DNA of 64,000 nucleotides from contig JAIUPK010000002.1 in the NCBI GenBank assembly GCA_020160915.1, positions 372,001 to 436,000 of the forward strand, read 5' to 3'. The stretch's first letter is position 1. Every line of letters starts with the position of its first letter. The notes beneath the pieces were generated by a model. The model saw nothing but the letters and a program-made list of their open reading frames with translations, made no database searches and was not told the origin of the DNA. This DNA is from Actinomycetota bacterium. Lineage in GTDB: Bacteria > Actinomycetota > Actinomycetes > Actinomycetales > Microbacteriaceae. This document shows positions 9,568 through 15,489 of this stretch, in pieces. The position numbers and the translations under genes are program-made.

Positions 9568-10053
9568 CTACAGCAGTTCCCCCGCGTGAAACGACATCAT
9601 GAGCCTACGAACTTCGGGGTCGAATCTTGCTTCGCGTTCGCGCACTTTCTGAAAGAACTCATCGACGTCGGCGGCTTCGGAGAATTCTCTGAGTGTGCGT
9701 GACGGTGGTCCCATCGTCCAGTTCGGAAATGATCGCTCGGTAATCTCGGCAAGCTCCAGCATTCGCACGTTGGAATGCCGGGTGTCACCTTTGATCCGCT
9801 CGAACACCCCGGTGACGTTCTCGTGGGTTCCTTCAAGAATCTGGCAGAACGATCCGCCTGCGAGCATCAGCATGCCGGTCACATCGTGCGTGAAGAAGTT
9901 GCGAATTCGCGATGAGAGCAGAATCTGATTGAGTTCGTCGTCGGTGATTCTCGGTTTGGCGTTGCTGACGTAGACCAAGCGCCAGAGAGGAGCCTCCGCC
10001 GTCTGGGCCGAGAGCGCCGAAATATCTACCCTGTCGTTCTCGCCCTTGACCAT
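9568..10053 (-). CDS. BLUF-domain blue-light photoreceptor
   Basis: The 161-residue protein is a single BLUF domain with short extensions. Visible hallmarks are RLVYVS with the flavin-interacting Tyr28, IRNFFTHDVTGML with Asn52, the GSFCQILEG motif with the switch Gln71, and DTRHSNVRMLELAEITERSFPNWTMG, whose Trp and Met form the outer strand of the flavin site. BLUF proteins bind FAD and signal blue light by hydrogen-bond rearrangement around the Gln. There is no EAL, GGDEF or DNA-binding domain, so it is a short BLUF protein that must act through a partner. The first 23 residues are not part of the domain. ATG at 10051-10053 is preceded by TAGATT six bases upstream, suggesting a leaderless message. 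Confidence 0.9.
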   Translation of the reverse strand: MVKGENDRVDISALSAQTAEAPLWRLVYVSNAKPRITDDELNQILLSSRIRNFFTHDVTGMLMLAGGSFCQILEGTHENVTGVFERIKGDTRHSNVRMLELAEITERSFPNWTMGPPSRTLREFSEAADVDEFFQKVREREARFDPEVRRLMMSFHAGELL

Positions 10054-10059
10054 GTCCCT

Positions 10060-10065
10060 AATCTA
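10060..10065 (-). promoter_or_regulatory. -10 box TAGATT of the BLUF gene
   Basis: On the minus strand TAGATT is followed by AGGGAC and then the ATG. No convincing -35 box is seen. The six-base spacing matches leaderless actinobacterial promoters. Confidence 0.45.
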
Positions 10066-10115
10066 GTTTTCTTCTGCCGGGGCAGCATCGGGAGAGTTCG
10101 CTCTTCGGACACGAC

Positions 10116-10262
10116 CTAAACGATCGCGATCGCCTCGATACCCACGGAATCAGTGCCGTTCTGCTCGCCGACGTAGAGCGTGCGACCACCCTCGGCGAGC
10201 GTGCCCTGCGAGAACGCCGGGTTGCGGTGCAGGGTCGCGGGGTTGATGTGGGTGATGGTCAT
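10116..10262 (-). pseudogene. RidA-family remnant with internal deletion
   Basis: The 48-residue frame begins like a full RidA/YjgF protein (MTITHINPATLHRNPAFSQG, then EGGRTLYVGEQNGTDSVG) and then passes directly into IEAIAIV and a stop. IEA[IV]A[IV] is typical of the extreme C-terminus of RidA proteins, so about 75-80 residues, including the central helices and catalytic Arg region, appear to have been removed in frame. RidA normally hydrolyses reactive enamines/imines from PLP enzymes; this product could not form the trimeric active site. Its ATG overlaps the stop of the CGNR gene (ATGA), so the two are translationally coupled. It could still be translated as a small protein. Confidence 0.7.
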
Positions 10263-10861
10263 GCCGTCGCCTTCCTCGCGCGGTGGTTGCGCACCTTCGT
10301 TCGGTTGCCGCAGCGCAGCATCGAGCACCAGCGGCGGTTGTTCGACCGGGACTCGTCGTGGAACACGAGCTGGCAGTCATCCGCGGCGCACTCCCGGTAG
10401 CGACCCTCGTCGGCCGCGGCGAGAAGGCCGATCGCCTCGCGCGCCATCGCCGACAGGGCTTGGCCGGTTCGCACCCGGGAACGACCCGCCTGACGGGTGC
10501 CGCCCTCGAGGGCGGGTGCGATGTCGGGAGTCGCCGCAAACAAGTTGATGATGTCGACGTCTGCGGGCGCCGGCGCCTCGCCCCGACTCGCGGATGCCGC
10601 GGCGCGAGCCACCGCGCCCCGCAGCTCCAGAGCGTCCCTGAGGTCACCCTCGCTCACGATCCCGTCGGCAGCGGAGAACCGTCCCTCGAGCCACGCCGCC
10701 AGATCGGCCGGAGCGTGCAGCTGCTCCCACGCCGGGTTGTCACTCATGGCACCCGTGTAGGCGAAGTCGAGGCTGAGCGAGCCCGAGTCGAACCACCACT
10801 GCGTGCCGTCGGACGACCGGAACCACTGGCCGGTCGGCGCCGCTGCTGTCGATGCTGCCAC
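10259..10861 (-). CDS. CGNR zinc-finger (ABATE domain) putative regulator
   Basis: The 200-residue protein has an N-terminal ABATE-type region (WWFDSGSLSLDFAYTG, LHAPADLAAWLEGR, ALELRGAVARAA) and a C-terminal zinc finger near residues 155-200: C158-x4-C163, then FHDESRSNNRRWCSMLRCGNR with C179 and C184. CGNR proteins are predicted transcription regulators that bind a ligand through ABATE and DNA through the zinc finger. The start is GTG at 10859-10861, chosen because TATATT lies six bases upstream and the LSLDFAYTG segment needed by the domain is kept; a later ATG (codon 39) would cut the domain. It is divergent from the SRPBCC gene at 10883, sharing a 21-base operator-like region, which suggests autoregulation and control of that neighbour. 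Confidence 0.8.
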   Translation of the reverse strand: MAASTAAAPTGQWFRSSDGTQWWFDSGSLSLDFAYTGAMSDNPAWEQLHAPADLAAWLEGRFSAADGIVSEGDLRDALELRGAVARAAASASRGEAPAPADVDIINLFAATPDIAPALEGGTRQAGRSRVRTGQALSAMAREAIGLLAAADEGRYRECAADDCQLVFHDESRSNNRRWCSMLRCGNRTKVRNHRARKATA

Positions 10862-10882
10862 GTAACCAATATAGTCGGTTAC
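10862..10882. promoter_or_regulatory. Divergent leaderless promoters with operator palindrome
   Basis: The 21 bases between two divergent start codons are GTAACC-N9-GGTTAC, a perfect inverted repeat. TATAGT (10870-10875, plus) lies seven bases before the ATG at 10883, and TATATT (10868-10873, minus) lies six bases before the GTG at 10861. The two -10 boxes overlap, so the promoters cannot both be occupied at once, and a regulator on the palindrome would block both. Confidence 0.7.
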
Positions 10883-11293
10883 ATGAGCGATACCACTGGA
10901 CTGACCAAGGATGCCGGCTGGGAGCTGGGGGTGCGCACGACGGTGGCGGCACCGATCGACGCGGTCTGGGAGTTTCTGCTGGGCGCAGGACTGCCGGTCT
11001 GGCTGGGCGAGATTGACGCGTTGCCCGAGGAGAAGGGCGCCGCCTACTCGACGGCAGACGGCGTGAGCGGCACGATCCGCAGCCGCACAGATGGACTCCG
11101 AGTGCGCCTGACGTGGCGGCCCAGCGACTGGCCGCACGATTCAACCCTGCAGCTGACGGTCAAGTCCGCCGCGACCGGAACAACCATCGGCTTCCACCAC
11201 GAGCACCTGGCCGATCGCGAGGAACGTCGCATGATGCTCGGTCACTGGAAGAACGTTGCGGCCGCGCTCGACGCGCACTTTGCCGCTGGTTGA
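10883..11293 (+). CDS. SRPBCC/AHSA1-like protein
   Basis: The 136-residue protein has the SRPBCC order: strand GVRTTVAAPIDAVWEFLL, then GLPVWLGEIDALPEEKGAAYSTADGVSGTIRSR, RVRLTWRPSDWPHDSTLQLTV, and a C-terminal helix EERRMMLGHWKNVAAALDAHF. The LTWRPSDWPHDSTL segment is typical of the AHSA1/polyketide-cyclase group. A ligand-binding or detoxifying role is likely but the ligand is unknown. It is divergent from the CGNR regulator and shares its operator. The ATG has no ribosome binding site and sits seven bases after TATAGT, so it is probably leaderless. Confidence 0.85.
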   Translation: MSDTTGLTKDAGWELGVRTTVAAPIDAVWEFLLGAGLPVWLGEIDALPEEKGAAYSTADGVSGTIRSRTDGLRVRLTWRPSDWPHDSTLQLTVKSAATGTTIGFHHEHLADREERRMMLGHWKNVAAALDAHFAAG

Positions 11294-11320
11294 GTAGCGG
11301 CGCCGCCGCGTATCGAAACC
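11288..11320. repeat. Palindromic intergenic repeat, copy 2
   Basis: It starts GGTTGAGTAGCG and ends CGTATCGAAACC, with an inner GGCG-CCG-CCGC core. It overlaps the last codons of the SRPBCC gene at 11293 and separates it from the convergent SprT-like gene. Confidence 0.8.
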
Positions 11321-11326
11321 GAGCTA

Positions 11327-11773
11327 CTACTGCCGCACCCACGTGATCAGGTGCGCGGTGTCGAAGCGCCGCGAACACTTGCCGCACGACATCGGTCGGC
11401 TCGGACGCCGGTGCCGATGGATCTGATGGCCGGCGGGGCAGGTGCCGAGCCACGGGGCGAGATCCTTCGCGATCGGCCCGTCGAAGGTGCGACCTCCGGC
11501 GTATCCGAGGTCGGCGGCAACCGCCCGCCATTGCGGCCCGTGGCCGACATCCTTGCCCGTGAGCGCGTGCGCGACCTCGTGCAGCAGCACCTGGTGCACC
11601 TCGTCGTCCTCGCTGCGCAGTGCCATGTGCCGTGACACGCTGATGCGCTTCGCCGTGTAGTTGCAGAGCCCCGCTCGCGTGCGCGCGTTGTCGAAGGCGA
11701 AGCTCCAACTCGGGTCGAGATGAAGATCGATGAGGGCGTGCGCCCAGGTGCGCACCCGATCAAGTTCAGCCAC
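11327..11773 (-). CDS. SprT-like zinc metalloprotease domain protein
   Basis: The 148-residue protein has the SprT/SprTN pattern: a helix with RTWAHALIDLHLDPSWSFAFDNARTRAGLCNYTAKRISVSRHMA, the metal-binding HEVAH (H65-E66-x2-H69) followed by ALTG and GHGPQW, and a C-terminal zinc ribbon (CPAGHQIHRHRR..MSCGKCSRRF). Eukaryotic SPRTN cleaves DNA-crosslinked proteins; the function of the bacterial family is not well established. The start is GTG at 11771-11773, preceded by TAACCT at six bases, which overlaps the end of the upstream PQQ-type gene on the same strand. Confidence 0.85.
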   Translation of the reverse strand: MAELDRVRTWAHALIDLHLDPSWSFAFDNARTRAGLCNYTAKRISVSRHMALRSEDDEVHQVLLHEVAHALTGKDVGHGPQWRAVAADLGYAGGRTFDGPIAKDLAPWLGTCPAGHQIHRHRRPSRPMSCGKCSRRFDTAHLITWVRQ

Positions 11774-11782
11774 CCCTTGAGG

Positions 11783-12904
11783 TTAACCGAGGGGTACGAG
11801 ATCGATCTGCAGCAGGCGGTCGTCGCCCGAAACCGGACTGCCCCGACCGTCCGTGTTGCTGGTGAGCACCCACGCGGTCCCCTCCGGCCCCGGGATCACA
11901 TCGCGCAGCCTGCCGTATGTTCCGGTGTAGTACTCGGTGGCGGTCGTCGTCTCGCCGGGGTAGACAGCCCAGAGCCGCTGCCCGCGCAGGGCGGCGAGCA
12001 GGAAGGTGCCGTTGACGAATGCGAGGCCGCTGGGGCTCGCGTCATCCGTCGCCCATTGATAGGCCGGATCCATGAAGGCGGGGTCACCCGCCGCGCCTTC
12101 GACGATCGGCCAGCCGTAATTGCCGCCGGGCACGATGCGGTTGAACTCGTCCCAGGTGTCCTGGCCGAATTCCGCGGCCCACAGCTGCCCGTCCGCGTCC
12201 CACGCAAGGCCCTGCGGATTGCGGTGGCCGAGCGAGTAGATCAGGCAACCGGGCAGTGGATTGTCACGGGGAACCGATCCGTCGAGCTCCATGCGCAGGA
12301 TCTTTCCGTTGTTGCTGGTCAGGTCCTGAGCGAGATCGGGGTTGCCCGCATCGCCCACCGTCGCGTAGAGCAGGCCGTCTGGTCCGATCTTGATGCGCCC
12401 GCCGTTGTGATTGCCCGCCTTGGCGAGACCACTGAGGATGACGGTGCTCTCACCCAGTGAGTAGCTACCCGGATTTCCCTCCAGCTCGTAGCGCACGATC
12501 CGGTTGTCCGTCGCGGTCGTGACGTAGGCGAACAACCACCCGCGGGCGCGAACATAGGCCAGTCCCAGCAGCCCGCCCTCGCCCTCGTGCACGGCATCGG
12601 CAACCGTGCCAACCTCCCGCACGCTTCCGGTGGCGGTCAGCTCGACGATCACGCCGGGATCGCGTTCGCTGATCAGCGTCGAACCGCTGCGCAGACGCAC
12701 CATGGACCAGGGTGTCTGGAGTCCCGACGCGATCACCGTGGGGCTGCCGCCCGGCGCGACAGGCGGTGCAGCGGCCGCGGTAGGACTCACGGCGGGCGGC
12801 GCGACGGTGGTCGGGCTGGGCGAGACCGCCACCGGCGTCGCTGAGCACCCCGCGAGAAGCATGAGCGCGGCGGCAGCGGGCAGGATGCGCATGCTCCATC
12901 TCAT
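11783..12904 (-). CDS. PQQ-dependent sugar dehydrogenase family lipoprotein
   Basis: The 373-residue protein starts with a lipoprotein signal (MRWSMRILPAAAALMLLAGC, lipobox LLAGC, lipidated Cys20), then a Pro/Thr/Ala linker and a six-bladed beta-propeller of the soluble glucose/aldose dehydrogenase (GSDH) family. Family motifs are GLQTPWSM, EGEGGLLGLA, HNGGRIKIGPDGLLYATVGDAG, YSLGHRNPQGLAWD, AAEFGQDTWDEFNRI and GGNYGWP. Such proteins oxidise aldose sugars with PQQ, but many homologues have no proven cofactor. It would act on the outer face of the membrane. The ATG overlaps the stop of the upstream methyltransferase-like gene by one base (TGATG), so the two form an operon. Confidence 0.85.
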   Translation of the reverse strand: MRWSMRILPAAAALMLLAGCSATPVAVSPSPTTVAPPAVSPTAAAAPPVAPGGSPTVIASGLQTPWSMVRLRSGSTLISERDPGVIVELTATGSVREVGTVADAVHEGEGGLLGLAYVRARGWLFAYVTTATDNRIVRYELEGNPGSYSLGESTVILSGLAKAGNHNGGRIKIGPDGLLYATVGDAGNPDLAQDLTSNNGKILRMELDGSVPRDNPLPGCLIYSLGHRNPQGLAWDADGQLWAAEFGQDTWDEFNRIVPGGNYGWPIVEGAAGDPAFMDPAYQWATDDASPSGLAFVNGTFLLAALRGQRLWAVYPGETTTATEYYTGTYGRLRDVIPGPEGTAWVLTSNTDGRGSPVSGDDRLLQIDLVPLG

Positions 12905-13788
12905 CACGACTGGCCGGGACGCACCTGAAAAATGTTCTTGGATGGCGGTGGGCTGGGAATCGCCGTTGCGTCGGTGACCACGGGGGCGCCGGCGATGAAC
13001 TCGCGCAGTTCGGGGCCGGCTACGACCTTCGACGGATGCGGTCCGGCGGCCAGCAGCCGCGGCATCCAGTCGAAGGGCAGGTCGCTCGCCGATCCGACGA
13101 GCACGATGTTGCCGAACCGTCGACCCTTGAGTATCTGCGTCTCGGCGAGAGCGGCGACGTGCCCGATGGCTGCCTGCAGCGTCGCCGCCTGGCCGCGTGC
13201 GAAGGCGAGCCCCGGGCCGTCGGCCACGTTGGCCAGCAGGATGCCGCCGGGCGCGAGCAGCGCGACGGCGCTCGTGTAGAACTCGAGGCTGGTGACATGC
13301 GCGGGGGTGCGGGCGCCGCCGAACACGTCGACCACGAGCAGGTCGACGGTGCCGTGCAGGCCGCGGGGCAGTTTCTCGAGCACCTCTCGGGCGTCGCCGT
13401 GCCGCACGCGGATCGACGCCCGGGTCGACCACGGCAGTTCGGTGCGCACGAGATCCACGAGGTCGGGCTCGAGCTCGATCACCTGTTGGCGCGATCCGGG
13501 TCTGGTGGCCTCGACGTAGCGCGGCAGGGTCAGGGCGCCCGCACCGAGATGCACGGCCGTGATCGGCTCGCCGGGCATCCGGAGCTGGTCGATGACGTGA
13601 CCCATGCGCTGGATGTACTCGAAGAACAGCTGGCTGGGGTCGTCGAGGTTGACGTGTGACTGTGGCGTGCCGTCGACGACGAGGGTGAACGACCCGGGCA
13701 CCCAACGGTCAGGGGTGATCTCCGCGTACAGTCCGCTCACCGAGAGCGTTCGAGAGGGGTAGTCGGGCACACCTCGACCCTGCCACAT
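12904..13788 (-). CDS. Spermidine synthase-like methyltransferase-fold protein
   Basis: The 294-residue protein has a class I SAM-methyltransferase fold of the spermidine synthase type: HLGAGALTLPRY (motif I, residues 80-91), VIELEPDLVDLVR with the acidic residue near 105, RHGDAREVL, and VDLLVVDVFGGARTP in the acceptor-site position where true polyamine synthases have Asp-rich motifs. Actinobacteria often carry such homologues without making spermidine, so the substrate is uncertain. I chose ATG at 13786-13788; GTG at 13769-13771 is an alternative. It is the first gene of a two-gene operon with the PQQ-type lipoprotein. Confidence 0.75.
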   Translation of the reverse strand: MWQGRGVPDYPSRTLSVSGLYAEITPDRWVPGSFTLVVDGTPQSHVNLDDPSQLFFEYIQRMGHVIDQLRMPGEPITAVHLGAGALTLPRYVEATRPGSRQQVIELEPDLVDLVRTELPWSTRASIRVRHGDAREVLEKLPRGLHGTVDLLVVDVFGGARTPAHVTSLEFYTSAVALLAPGGILLANVADGPGLAFARGQAATLQAAIGHVAALAETQILKGRRFGNIVLVGSASDLPFDWMPRLLAAGPHPSKVVAGPELREFIAGAPVVTDATAIPSPPPSKNIFQVRPGQS

Positions 13789-13813
13789 CTCTCGACCCCC
13801 AGAAGTGGAGATT

Positions 13814-13841
13814 TTGTCAATACTAGACAGATCAGTACACT
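13814..13841 (+). promoter_or_regulatory. glbN: Promoter of the truncated globin gene
   Basis: TTGTCA (13814-13819), a 16-base spacer and TACACT (13836-13841). Transcription from here would begin near 13848, after the ATG at 13846, which supports the later GTG start with its own ribosome binding site. Confidence 0.5.
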
Positions 13842-13872
13842 CGCCATGATCGCGAATCGGAAGGACTCCTCG

Positions 13873-14229
13873 GTGTCGTTGTACGAGCAGGTAGGTGGTG
13901 AGGCGGCGATCGGCGCCCTCGTCGATTCCTTCTACCACCGGATGCTCGCTGACCCGGAGGTCAACGAGTGGTTCCGCGGCATCGACCTGAACCGCCTCAA
14001 GGCGCACCAGCGGGCGTTCCTCGCGGTCGGTCTCGGTGGGCCGGAGGCCTACGACGGTCGCAGCATGCGCACCGCGCACACCGGCCTCGCCATCACGCAG
14101 GATGCCTACACGACGGCCGTCGCCCACCTCACTGAGGCCCTGATTCAGCTGGGCGTGGATGAGCCGATCGTGTGTCAGGTCATCAAGCGAATCGAGACGA
14201 TGCGCGCGGCCATAGTCGAGGTGCGCTGA
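13873..14229 (+). CDS. glbN: Group 1 truncated hemoglobin
   Basis: The protein is close in pattern to mycobacterial trHbN: SLYEQVGGEAAIGALVDSFYHRMLADP, LNRLKAHQRAFLAVGLGGPEAY and MRTAHTGLAIT. Visible haem-pocket residues are the B10 Tyr (residue 21 from this start), the E-helix Gln (46) and the proximal F8 His (69). Group 1 truncated globins bind oxygen and detoxify nitric oxide to nitrate. I prefer GTG at 13873 because GGAAGGA lies seven bases upstream and the mapped promoter would start transcription after the alternative ATG at 13846, which would add MIANRKDSS. The gene is divergent from the methyltransferase-like operon. Confidence 0.88.
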   Translation: MSLYEQVGGEAAIGALVDSFYHRMLADPEVNEWFRGIDLNRLKAHQRAFLAVGLGGPEAYDGRSMRTAHTGLAITQDAYTTAVAHLTEALIQLGVDEPIVCQVIKRIETMRAAIVEVR

Positions 14230-14246
14230 GCGGTTTACTATCGAGC

Positions 14247-15248
14247 ATGACCCAGCCGCGCCGACACGTTCCTCCCGGGCTGCGCGCCCAACTCGATGCC
14301 CCGTCGTATCAGGGCCCGTCGACCTTCGGGATGCGCCCGCTGCTCACCGAGCCCGAGCAGCTCGACGAGTGGCAGCCCGATGTCGCCGTCGTGGGAGCCC
14401 CGTGGGATGACTCGACGACCAATCGGCCCGGCGCTCGGTTTGGCCCTCGCGCGCTTCGCGCCAGCGCCTATGACCCCGGTACCTATCACCTCGACTTGGG
14501 CATCGAGATCTTCGACCACCTCGAGGTGGTCGATTACGGGGATGCCATCACGAGCCACGGAATGTGGGAACTGTCGCGCGCGGCGATTCATGAGCGGGTA
14601 GCCGAAGTCGCCACTCGCGGCATCGTGCCTTTCATCATCGGAGGCGACCATTCGATCACCTGGCCGGCCGCCACCGCCGTCGCGGAACACCACGGCTTCG
14701 GCGCCGTGACAATGATCCACTTCGACGCCCACGCAGACACCGCAAACATCCTCGAGGGCAACCTCGCCAGTCACGGAACCCCGATGCGGCGACTCATTGA
14801 ATCCGGTGCGATCCCGGGGGACCGGTTCATCCAGGTCGGGCTGCGAGGCTACTGGCCGGGCGAGGAAGATCAGAAGTGGATGCGCGACAACGGCCTGCGG
14901 CACTTCATGATGCAGGAGTTCTGGGAGCGTGGCATCCCGGCGGTGCTGGAAGATCTTGTTCTCGCCGCCAAGGAGCGAGGCGACAAGACCTACATCTCGA
15001 TCGACATCGATGTGCTCGATCCCGGATTCGCGCCCGCGACGGGCACGCCTGAGCCGGGCGGCTTCGCGCCCATCGACCTCCTGCGAATCATCCGTCGTCT
15101 GGTTCTCGAGACCGATGTGGTGGCCTTCGATGTGATGGAAGTCGCCCCGGCGTATGACCACGCAGACCTCACCGTGAATGTGGCCCACCGCTTGATCTGG
15201 GAAGCATTCGCGGCCCTTGCCGTCAAGAAGCGGGCTGGGGCGACCTGA
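14247..15248 (+). CDS. Agmatinase/ureohydrolase family enzyme
   Basis: The 333-residue protein is a complete ureohydrolase with all dimanganese ligands: GGDHS (H135), HFDAHADT (D160, H162, D164) and SIDIDVLDP (D253, D255), plus PGARFGP and the EPGGF loop. Enzymes of this family cleave a guanidino group to urea and an amine; agmatine, guanidinobutyrate and related compounds are possible substrates, and sequence alone does not decide. TACTAT lies five bases before the ATG, with no clear Shine-Dalgarno, so it may be leaderless. It sits alone directly upstream of rpoB. A second, diverged family member (hutG) is at 50102. Confidence 0.85.
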   Translation: MTQPRRHVPPGLRAQLDAPSYQGPSTFGMRPLLTEPEQLDEWQPDVAVVGAPWDDSTTNRPGARFGPRALRASAYDPGTYHLDLGIEIFDHLEVVDYGDAITSHGMWELSRAAIHERVAEVATRGIVPFIIGGDHSITWPAATAVAEHHGFGAVTMIHFDAHADTANILEGNLASHGTPMRRLIESGAIPGDRFIQVGLRGYWPGEEDQKWMRDNGLRHFMMQEFWERGIPAVLEDLVLAAKERGDKTYISIDIDVLDPGFAPATGTPEPGGFAPIDLLRIIRRLVLETDVVAFDVMEVAPAYDHADLTVNVAHRLIWEAFAALAVKKRAGAT

Positions 15249-15295
15249 CGCACGGGCACTTATAGCCCAATCTCGCAGCAAGGTCAAGAAACAAG

Positions 15296-15325
15296 TTGCG
15301 CACGCAGCACAAACAGTCCTATGAT
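15296..15325 (+). promoter_or_regulatory. Candidate rpoB promoter
   Basis: TTGCGC (15296-15301), an 18-base spacer and TATGAT (15320-15325) give a plausible housekeeping promoter about 165 bases before rpoB. A second, weaker candidate is TTGTGG (15362-15367) with TATAGC (15387-15392) at 19 bases. Confidence 0.5.
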
Positions 15326-15440
15326 TGTTCTTTGCGCTCCTAGACAACCCATGCCGTCATATTGTGGACAGCTGGCGCGCCCCGAGTATAGCGGCGGGGC
15401 AGATCTTCCTTGGGTCCTGGTGAGCATTTCATTACCGACA

Positions 15441-15481
15441 GCCGGTTCACCGGCATAAGGACCCGACGGGGTCCACGGAGG
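15441..15481 (+). promoter_or_regulatory. rpoB leader: two tandem hairpins and Shine-Dalgarno
   Basis: GCCGG-TTCA-CCGGC (15441-15454) and GGACCC-GACG-GGGTCC (15459-15474) form two short hairpins ending two bases before GGAGG (15477-15481). The Shine-Dalgarno is eight bases from the TTG start. The hairpins could shape ribosome access. Confidence 0.55.
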
Positions 15482-15489
15482 TTATTTCC

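Noticed and set aside
11783-13705. A 640-codon version of the PQQ-type lipoprotein
   Set aside because: The upstream part is a shadow of the methyltransferase-like gene; the lipoprotein signal starts at 12904.
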